DNA of 64,000 bases from Chryseobacterium gleum (GTDB lineage: Bacteria; Bacteroidota; Bacteroidia; Flavobacteriales_D; Crocinitomicaceae): assembly GCA_945888625.1 (NCBI GenBank), contig CAMDAH010000002.1:62001-126000 (forward strand), read 5' to 3'. Both the position numbers and the translations under genes were made by a program. The notes under the pieces were generated by a model. It made no database searches. It saw nothing but the letters and a program-made list of their open reading frames with translations, and was not told where the DNA came from. Shown here piece after piece: positions 57,898 to 64,000 of the stretch (positions are counted from its first letter, which is position 1; every line of letters begins with the position of its first letter).

Positions 57898-58056
57898 TTA
57901 TCTTTTGTGTAGACCTTCATCAGAAACAGAAATCTTCTTTCTTCCTTTTCTTCTTCTCGCATTAATAACACGACGACCATTTTTAGTTGCCATTCTGCTT
58001 CTGAAACCATGTTTGTTTCTTCTTTTTCTGACGGATGGTTGAAATGTTCTTTTCAT
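57898..58056 (-). CDS. rpmH: Ribosomal protein bL34
   Basis: A 52-residue basic ribosomal protein of the large subunit. It starts [18 protein letters not shown] (residues 1-18) and has [11 protein letters not shown] and RRRKGRKKI, the universal bL34 pattern; the C-terminus [10 protein letters not shown] extends slightly past the usual 44-47 residues. It is convergent with cysN and sits alone: no rnpA or yidC follows, in contrast to the common rpmH-rnpA order. Confidence 0.97.
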   Translation of the reverse strand: MKRTFQPSVRKRRNKHGFRSRMATKNGRRVINARRRKGRKKISVSDEGLHKR

Positions 58057-58171
58057 GATGCGTTGACTTTAAACTATTTTTATTTTGGAATGCAAAGATA
58101 GGGTTTTTTCGATTAAATCAAATTCTTTCATTAAAAAAAATAAAAATTTCAAATTTAACAAGAAAGCAAGT

Positions 58172-58179
58172 TATTTTTG
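58172..58179 (+). promoter_or_regulatory. TAnnTTTG -7 element of the ABC transporter gene
   Basis: TATTTTTG, full match, 16 bases before the ATG. Confidence 0.5.
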
Positions 58180-58195
58180 TACCTAAAATAATACT

Positions 58196-60010
58196 ATGTC
58201 AGAGGGTAAAAAAGACAAAGAGAAACCACCAAAATTGTCTCGAAAACAAGTGCTCAAATTAAGAGGGGTTTTTCAATACCTGAAACCTTACGGATTTATA
58301 TTTTTTATTGGTTGGATTTTTTTGGTTTTGTCAACAAGTGCCGGGTTAGTTTTTCCATACTTAATGGGTAAGTTGTTAGGTACAACAGTCAATCCAACAA
58401 CGGTTGCAACTTCTTCAGACTTTTTGGATTTAAATAACGTTAATAGTGTTGCTTTAGCTTTGTTTATTCTTTTTGCTATACAAGCTTTGTTCTCTTTTTT
58501 TAGGGTCGTAATTTTTAATAATGTTACAGAAAATTCATTGCGCGACATAAGAAATGATGCTTTTTCAAAAATGGTATTTATGCCAATGGACTTTTTTAAT
58601 GCCAATAAAGTCGGTGAACTGACTAGCCGCGTTTCGTCTGATATAACGCAAATTCAGGAAACATTACGAACGACCATTGCTGAATTTTTTAGGCAGATTG
58701 TGATCATCGTTGGAGGAATAGCGTTTTTGTTTTTTATTTCTTGGAAGCTAGCATTAATTATGTTGGCCACGGTACCTGTTATGGCTTTAATTGCTGTATT
58801 CTTCGGACGATACATTCGACGATTAAGCAAGGAAGCACAAAATTTCTCGGCTCATTCGAATGCGATTGTGGAGGAAGCTTTATCTGGAATCGCCAACGTA
58901 AAGGCATTTACAAATGAATATTTTAACATCGGTCGGTTTAGAAAAAATACGCAAGAGCTAAGGGATTTAAATGTTCGTAGTGGTGTATGGAGAGGCTTGT
59001 TCGTTTCATTTATTATCTTCTGTCTCTTTGGTGCCATCGTATTTATTGTTTGGCAAGGGCTTCTGATGACGCAAGGAGCAAATCCAACATTATCCAAAGA
59101 AGGGTTTTATCAATTTGTATTGTTCACCATTATGATGGGTGCTTCAGTGGGGTCTTTGCCGGATTTATATGCTAATATTCAAAAAGCCATCGGTGCGACT
59201 GAAAACTTAATGGATATTATTAATGGAAAAAGTGAATTGGAGCTTCACCTTGGCACACAAAAAAGTGTGATTGTTGGTCAAATAGAATTTGAAACGGTCC
59301 GGTTTGCTTATCCACAACGTAAGGACATGGATGTCCTAAATTCTATTTCATTCAAAATTGAGCGTAATCAAACATTGGCGATTGTTGGTGCAAGTGGTGC
59401 CGGTAAAACAACAATTACTAATTTATTACTTGGGTTTTATCCAGTGGATAAAGGGCGAGTACTCATCGATGGAGTGGCGACAAGCGATTATGATCTTAAT
59501 TATTTGCGCGAAAATATGGCTATCGTTCCACAAGATGTACTTCTTTTTTCAGGATCTATTTTGGAGAATATACGTTTTGGTGCTACTTCGGCAACCGATG
59601 AGCAAGTAATTACTGCTGCCAAACAAGCCAATGCTTGGGAATTTATCGATTCATTTCCTGATAAGATGCAAACAGAGGTGGGAGACAGAGGTATTCAATT
59701 GTCTGGTGGACAAAAACAACGTATAGCAATTGCTCGCGCCATTTTGAAAAACCCAAGGATATTAATTCTAGACGAAGCAACATCTGCTCTCGATTCAGAA
59801 TCCGAAAAGTTAGTACAGGATGCACTTGCAAATTTAATGAAGGACCGAACATCGCTAGTTATTGCTCATCGTTTATCCACCATTAGAAAGGCGGATTTGA
59901 TCCTAGTTATGCAAAACGGCGTGGTAGAGGAATCAGGTACGCATCAAGAATTAATGGATTTGAAAGGTAATTACGCTAATTTAGTAAGCTTGCAATTATT
60001 AGATTCTTAA
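58196..60010 (+). CDS. ABC transporter, fused permease and ATPase (MsbA-like type IV)
   Basis: A 604-residue half-transporter. The N-terminal part (about 25-330) has six predicted membrane helices of the exporter fold. The nucleotide-binding domain has Walker A GASGAGKT (about 399-406), LSGGQKQRIAIARA (about 502-515) and ILDEATSALDSES. Typical of homodimeric lipid or drug exporters. The substrate is not predictable; bshC and eda are downstream (27-bp gap) and may share its transcript. Confidence 0.93.
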   Translation: MSEGKKDKEKPPKLSRKQVLKLRGVFQYLKPYGFIFFIGWIFLVLSTSAGLVFPYLMGKLLGTTVNPTTVATSSDFLDLNNVNSVALALFILFAIQALFSFFRVVIFNNVTENSLRDIRNDAFSKMVFMPMDFFNANKVGELTSRVSSDITQIQETLRTTIAEFFRQIVIIVGGIAFLFFISWKLALIMLATVPVMALIAVFFGRYIRRLSKEAQNFSAHSNAIVEEALSGIANVKAFTNEYFNIGRFRKNTQELRDLNVRSGVWRGLFVSFIIFCLFGAIVFIVWQGLLMTQGANPTLSKEGFYQFVLFTIMMGASVGSLPDLYANIQKAIGATENLMDIINGKSELELHLGTQKSVIVGQIEFETVRFAYPQRKDMDVLNSISFKIERNQTLAIVGASGAGKTTITNLLLGFYPVDKGRVLIDGVATSDYDLNYLRENMAIVPQDVLLFSGSILENIRFGATSATDEQVITAAKQANAWEFIDSFPDKMQTEVGDRGIQLSGGQKQRIAIARAILKNPRILILDEATSALDSESEKLVQDALANLMKDRTSLVIAHRLSTIRKADLILVMQNGVVEESGTHQELMDLKGNYANLVSLQLLDS

Positions 60011-60037
60011 AACAGCTTACTTTTTGTAAAATAAACT

Positions 60038-61627
60038 ATGTTGGTCGAATCCATTTCTCGTAGTGAATCCTATTGTTTTTCTAAGCAACAAATTCAACTT
60101 GCCGAAAATCAAGATCAATTAGTCAATTTTATTAATCGGCCTTTTGATTTAGGAAATGTTCCTGCGCAAATGAAAGATAAAAAGGCGACCTTTACGAATG
60201 GGCAACGTGAAATATTGGTGCGTGGATTAGAAGAGCAATATCATGGAATAAAACGCAATGATAAGGTAAGCAATGCCTTGAAGTCGCTATCAAATGAAAA
60301 TACCTTCACCGTTTGTACCGGACATCAACTTAGTCTTTTAACAGGCCCAATCTATTTCATATACAAAATTCTTCATGTGATTAAACTATGTGAAGCATTA
60401 AAAGAATCGTTCCCGAATACTGGTTTTGTCCCTGTTTTTTGGATGGCTTCGGAAGATCATGATTTTGATGAGGTAAAAGAAACGTCCCTTTTTAATAAAG
60501 TGCTAAGGTGGGAGTCAAGTCATCAAGGGGCCGTTGGCCGCTTTTCTACGAGTGGTTTGCACGATATAAAAAATAATGTCAAATCAATCTTCGAAAACAG
60601 TCGCATCAATGAGGTGCTTGAATTAATGGAAGCATATGCTGGTCCAACATACGGACAAGCATTTTTTCGCTTTATAAACTTTTTATTTGCGGATTTTGGT
60701 TTGGTGGTCGTGGATGGAGACAATGTTGTTTTTAAAGCTGCTTTCGCGCCAATAATTGAAAAAGAATTGGTAGAACAGTTCTCTTTTCAGTCGGTTCAGC
60801 AAGCTTCTCTTGCTCTAAATGATCTTGGGCTAAAAACGCAAGTGAATCCTCGGGAGATTAATTTGTTTTACCTGAGTCCGAATCGTCGTGAACGAATTCA
60901 AAAGAAAGGGGAAGACTACCTGATTGGAGAACAGACCTTCACTGCAGCTGAAATAATGAAAAAATTGCGTGAAAATCCAGCAGATTTTTCTCCCAATGTA
61001 ATTTTACGCCCTGTTTATCAAGAGTTTATTTTGCCAAATATCTGCTATGTCGGGGGGCTTGGTGAGTTGAATTATTGGCTGCAATTGAAAGGTGTTTTTG
61101 AAAAAGCGAAGGTGGTTTTTCCCCTCATTCAAGTTCGTTCAAGTATGTTTTACCTTGATAGCGCCTTGGTTGATAAAATAGATGGCTTAGGCTTATTGTG
61201 GAAAGATTTTTTCAAAGAAAAAAACCAAATCGTTAAAGGGTTTATAGCAGAACATGGGGAATCTACTTTTGACTTTTCCAGGCTAGACACACATTTTAAT
61301 GAATTGAAAATTCTAATTTCTACTGTTAGCGCTGACAACGACACACAATTGTCTACAGCAATTGGGGCCGATTGGTCTAAAATGGAAAGTTTACTTGAAA
61401 CGATAAAAAATAAAAAGTGGCGGGCTGAAAAACAAAAGCACGAAAAAGCCATTAAGCAAATCGAGCAAATAAAGGAACGATTATTTCCTAATGGGGCTAT
61501 GCAGGAGCGTTCCATGAATTTTTTCCAAATTTGTCCTGAAGGAAATGTGAGTGAAAAATTGCAGGTAATTTATAAGGCCATCAACCCAACTAGTACTGAT
61601 ATTAATATTGTAATTGAAAGAAAATGA
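60038..61627 (+). CDS. bshC: Putative cysteine ligase BshC (bacillithiol biosynthesis)
   Basis: It is proposed to add cysteine to GlcN-malate, the last step of bacillithiol synthesis. The 529 residues show the family stretch FTVCTGHQLSLLTGP (about 88-102), PVFWMASEDHDFDEV (about 131-145) and RPVYQEFILPNICYVGGLGELNYWLQ (positions ~325-350). The C-terminal coiled-coil segment (WRAEKQKHEKAIKQIEQ) is also typical. bshA and bshB are not in this window. The stop overlaps eda by 4 bp (ATGA). Confidence 0.95.
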   Translation: MLVESISRSESYCFSKQQIQLAENQDQLVNFINRPFDLGNVPAQMKDKKATFTNGQREILVRGLEEQYHGIKRNDKVSNALKSLSNENTFTVCTGHQLSLLTGPIYFIYKILHVIKLCEALKESFPNTGFVPVFWMASEDHDFDEVKETSLFNKVLRWESSHQGAVGRFSTSGLHDIKNNVKSIFENSRINEVLELMEAYAGPTYGQAFFRFINFLFADFGLVVVDGDNVVFKAAFAPIIEKELVEQFSFQSVQQASLALNDLGLKTQVNPREINLFYLSPNRRERIQKKGEDYLIGEQTFTAAEIMKKLRENPADFSPNVILRPVYQEFILPNICYVGGLGELNYWLQLKGVFEKAKVVFPLIQVRSSMFYLDSALVDKIDGLGLLWKDFFKEKNQIVKGFIAEHGESTFDFSRLDTHFNELKILISTVSADNDTQLSTAIGADWSKMESLLETIKNKKWRAEKQKHEKAIKQIEQIKERLFPNGAMQERSMNFFQICPEGNVSEKLQVIYKAINPTSTDINIVIERK

Positions 61628-62187
61628 CAAAACAAAATAACATCCGTGAGGTATTGGCAAAGCATCCTATCATTCCAGTGGTAACCTTTACGAAACTAGA
61701 TGAGATAGATGCAAAATTGGAGGTGCTATTGCGGAACAATGTCAAATGTATCGAAATTACCTTGCGAACTCCAGTTGCTTATGATGCCATTCAAAAAGTT
61801 AAGGAAGATTATGGCGATCAGTTTACTGTGGGAATGGGAACTGTAGTGTTGGAGCAGCAAATTCGTAAAGCGATTGAATTACAGGTTGATTTTATGGTAA
61901 GTCCTGGTTTGCATGGTGGCTTGGCCGAACAATTAATGGCGAGTAAAATTGCATTTATTCCGGGTGTAGCCACGCCTAGCGATATTATTACTGGCTTACA
62001 ATATGAATGGGATACCTTCAAGTTTTTTCCTGCATTTTTGTTTGGTGGAGTAGAGGCCTTGAAAACATACGGACAGGTTTTTCCGCACCTGAAATTTTGT
62101 CCCACCGGTGGACTTACCAAAGAATCGTATCTAGATTACTTAGCCTTGGAAAATGTTATTTCTGTGGGCGGTTCTTGGATAAAATAG
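61624..62187 (+). CDS. eda: KDPG/KHG aldolase
   Basis: A class I aldolase giving pyruvate from 2-keto-3-deoxy-6-phosphogluconate (and 4-hydroxy-2-oxoglutarate). The 187-residue TIM-barrel keeps the catalytic elements: EITLRTP (Glu and Arg), GMGTVV, PGVATPSDII, and the Schiff-base Lys in FKFFPA, followed by CPTGGL. Slightly shorter than the usual ~205. edd and other Entner-Doudoroff genes are not nearby. The 4-bp overlap with bshC implies translational coupling. Confidence 0.93.
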   Translation: MTKQNNIREVLAKHPIIPVVTFTKLDEIDAKLEVLLRNNVKCIEITLRTPVAYDAIQKVKEDYGDQFTVGMGTVVLEQQIRKAIELQVDFMVSPGLHGGLAEQLMASKIAFIPGVATPSDIITGLQYEWDTFKFFPAFLFGGVEALKTYGQVFPHLKFCPTGGLTKESYLDYLALENVISVGGSWIK

Positions 62188-62201
62188 CTTGATGACCAAT
62201 T

Positions 62202-63047
62202 TTATTTCGTCCTCTTTTGGCAGAGTGGGAACTGTAGTCCAAATACCACATTGAATTGTGTCCACCAAAAATGTTGCGATGCTCGATCTTCTTCGTGCAT
62301 AGTGGTTCGAATGTCTGGCATGCTGATAAATCCACCTTTTAACTCACTTTGAATAATTAGGTACTTGAAAAATGTAAGGTGTAGAGCAGCCACACCACCA
62401 AAACCAACACCTGATAAATGAAATTCATCGTATCGCGGATTATTTAACAAAGTGGTATTAGTTCTAGGGAGTAAAACCCCAATACCCAATCCTTCATTTA
62501 CACTTAATTGAAAGTATTTCTTGTTGATTAATATGTCGGATCGCCTAAATTCGGAATTAAGGTAATTCAAGCCATCGGTATGTTCGAAAAGTAAAAAATT
62601 GGGTTTGATAACAAATGATTGCTGGTCATAGACTCCATCGTATGCTGTTCCACTGTTCGAGATGTAACCGTCAATGGTGGAAACTTGATTTGTTTTCATC
62701 ACGTATTTCATGTGGTCCGCTCCTAACGAAATTTGGTAATGTTCGTTGATGAAATATCCCATACGAAAGTTGTATTGGGGTATCGTAAATTTCGTAAAGC
62801 CAAAATAAACCTTTGGATCAAAGGGTGATTGACGATCATTCGCAATCACATTACTTAAGGTGAAATTATAGTCTGAGCCCGAAAAGTTAATGTCGCTTTT
62901 TGAGTAAGCGCCTCTGTTCCAACCCCAGTAAAAGTAAAAGGTTCCTTTCTCTCCCGGCACTTCTTTTTTAGGATAAACTATTTTCTGGGAAAATAAAAAT
63001 GATTGACCTAAGAGCAAAAATAAAGGCAGGATATATATAAATTTCAC
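62202..63047 (-). CDS. Outer-membrane beta-barrel protein of unknown function
   Basis: A 281-residue protein with a signal peptide (ends LFSQ, about 21). The rest has alternating aromatic strands (FYFYWGWNRGAYSKSDINF, YNFRMGYFINEHYQISLGAD) and ends in FNVVFGLQFPLCQKRTK, consistent with a small porin-like or OMP_b-brl barrel. The only in-frame start before the signal is GTG 63045-63047. Convergent with eda, 14 bp apart. Confidence 0.75.
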   Translation of the reverse strand: MKFIYILPLFLLLGQSFLFSQKIVYPKKEVPGEKGTFYFYWGWNRGAYSKSDINFSGSDYNFTLSNVIANDRQSPFDPKVYFGFTKFTIPQYNFRMGYFINEHYQISLGADHMKYVMKTNQVSTIDGYISNSGTAYDGVYDQQSFVIKPNFLLFEHTDGLNYLNSEFRRSDILINKKYFQLSVNEGLGIGVLLPRTNTTLLNNPRYDEFHLSGVGFGGVAALHLTFFKYLIIQSELKGGFISMPDIRTTMHEEDRASQHFWWTQFNVVFGLQFPLCQKRTK

Positions 63048-63119
63048 GAGGTAAAATTAATAAAATTCAAGGTGCTATTATTCTTTTATATTCTGATAAT
63101 TTTATAGTACATTTACACT

Positions 63120-63233
63120 ATGAAAATGACAATCTTTCTTTTTAGCGCTGCTTTAATGATTTCATTGTTATTTTCCTCCTGCTCCTCTAGTAAATCATGC
63201 ACTTGCGCTCAGGTTTTAGCTCAATATAAATAA
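63120..63233 (+). CDS. 37-residue lipoprotein upstream of the SPFH gene
   Basis: ATG 63120 opens a 37-codon frame (63120-63233). The N-terminal 20 residues (MKMTIFLFSAALMISLLFSS) form a hydrophobic signal with FSSC as a probable lipobox (Cys21). The predicted mature piece is 17 residues long with three Cys (21, 27, 29): CSSSKSCTCAQVLAQYK. It ends 15 bp before the SPFH gene, so it is likely co-transcribed. The size is extreme and the call rests on the lipoprotein signal plus position. Confidence 0.6.
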   Translation: MKMTIFLFSAALMISLLFSSCSSSKSCTCAQVLAQYK

Positions 63234-63248
63234 ATAAACTAACTAATT

Positions 63249-64000
63249 ATGGGAACATTATACATTGTCTTGGGTATTATTGTAGTTGTTGTTTTTACTT
63301 CCTTCTTAACTGTTTCTCAAGGAAGTATTGCCGTGATCACACTTTTTGGAAAATATCAGCGTATTTTAATGCCGGGTTTACGTATGAAAATTCCATTTTT
63401 TGAAAAAATATACAGGCAAATTTCGGTTCAAAATCAAAGTATAGAAATGGAATTTCAAGCCATTACCATTGATCAAGCAAATGTATACTTTAAAAGTATG
63501 TTGCTTTACAGTGTGATGGACGAGCAAGAGGAAACCATCAAGAAAGTTGCGTTTAAATTTATTGGTAATAGGGATTTTATGCAAGCGCTAATTCGTACCA
63601 TCGAAGGTTCAATACGATCGTATGTAGCGAGCCAAAAACAAGCCGAAATACTCGGTTTACGTCATGAGTTAGTGGATAGTGTGAAAAATCAAATCGATAA
63701 TACTTTAGAAATGTGGGGTTACCATTTAATTGACCTTCAAATCAATGACATTACTTTTGATCAAGCGATTATTGAAAGCATGAGCAGAGTGGTTGCTTCA
63801 AACAACTTAAAAGCGGCAGCAGAAAATGAAGGTCAAGCGCTACTTATTACTAAAACGAAAGCAGCTGAAGCTGATGGAAATGCAATTAAAATTGCAGCAC
63901 TCGCCGAAAAAGAAGCGGCTATGTTGCGTGGTCAAGGGGTTGCTTTATTCCGTCAAGAGGTTGCAAAAGGAATGTCAGAAGCAGCGGAGCAAATGCAACA
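63249..64000 (+). CDS. SPFH/Band 7 domain protein (3' end outside the window)
   Basis: The first 250 residues are visible. Residues 3-23 form a membrane helix (LYIVLGIIVVVVFTSFLTV). The SPFH core follows (SIAVITLFGKYQRILMPGL, IPFFEKIYRQISV, IEMEFQAITIDQANVYFKS; about 27-180), with a helical Ala/Glu-rich region (LKAAAENEGQALLITKTKAA) up to the edge. Related to stomatin, HflK/C and flotillins: membrane-microdomain scaffolds. Specific role unknown. The stop lies outside the window. Confidence 0.9.
   Translation, partial: MGTLYIVLGIIVVVVFTSFLTVSQGSIAVITLFGKYQRILMPGLRMKIPFFEKIYRQISVQNQSIEMEFQAITIDQANVYFKSMLLYSVMDEQEETIKKVAFKFIGNRDFMQALIRTIEGSIRSYVASQKQAEILGLRHELVDSVKNQIDNTLEMWGYHLIDLQINDITFDQAIIESMSRVVASNNLKAAAENEGQALLITKTKAAEADGNAIKIAALAEKEAAMLRGQGVALFRQEVAKGMSEAAEQMQ

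Noticed and set aside
57868-58056. rpmH as a marker for oriC
   Set aside because: No dnaA, rnpA, yidC or DnaA-box cluster around it; the neighbouring genes are cysN and an ABC transporter.
61150-61515. 121-codon minus-strand frame inside bshC
   Set aside because: Shadow of bshC; no independent features.

Overview
The window looks like chromosomal DNA from a member of the Bacteroidota, most likely a flavobacterium-like gliding lineage of the Flavobacteriales. The evidence is: three secreted proteins with C-terminal type IX secretion (T9SS) sorting domains; the gliding genes gldE and gldD; TonB-dependent and CarboxypepD_reg/beta-barrel outer-membrane proteins; a GLPGLI-family protein; bshC (bacillithiol synthesis); AT-rich DNA; and promoters of the Bacteroidota TAnnTTTG type. 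I see no tRNA, rRNA, CRISPR array, transposase, integrase or phage gene. No stretch longer than about 300 bases lacks a gene.

Layout. 1-8079 (all minus): a T9SS cargo protein (its stop codon is cut by the window edge), a polyprenyl synthetase overlapping rfbA, a GLPGLI protein overlapping a beta-barrel protein, and a lipoprotein. 8216-10373 (plus): ruvX, def, a lipoprotein and a DUF1573 protein. 10422-14289 (minus): an RluA-type pseudouridine synthase and the fused cytochrome c synthase CcsBA. 14577-21032 (minus): the syntenic block miaB, sigma-54-type activator, lptE, a helical protein, secG, groES, groEL. 21209-26353 (plus): topA, ssb, gldE, gldD, folK. 26434-32174: an OmpA/TPR lipoprotein, a convergent glycosyltransferase, clpP-clpX, pdhB. 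32203-33613: three small envelope proteins (a 13-residue repeat protein, a DUF4359-like protein, a DUF1566-like lipoprotein). 33664-35569 (minus): folB, gltX.

35731-43474 (minus) is the most interesting region. It encodes a lamin-tail-domain T9SS protein, then a TonB-dependent receptor, a T9SS-exported endonuclease I, a lipoprotein carrying the 5'-nucleotidase C-terminal domain, and a Tat-exported 5'-nucleotidase catalytic domain. The last four are spaced 17, -1 and -1 bp. Together they read as a locus for breaking down extracellular nucleic acid and recovering phosphate or nucleosides.

43614-64000: a DPP-IV-type peptidase, citrate synthase, an RNA methyltransferase, a patatin with an outer-membrane barrel, a two-domain VOC protein, an orphan GH3-C/beta-lactamase fusion lacking the GH3 catalytic domain, pckA, cysD-cysN, rpmH (52 codons), an ABC exporter, bshC-eda, an outer-membrane protein, a 37-residue lipoprotein and the start of an SPFH protein.

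Several start codons were moved downstream (ccsBA, miaB, ssb, the patatin, the VOC protein, cysN). In the first five the longest reading frame begins at TTG or GTG inside or beside a TAnnTTTG promoter. ruvX and ssb appear to be transcribed as leaderless mRNAs.
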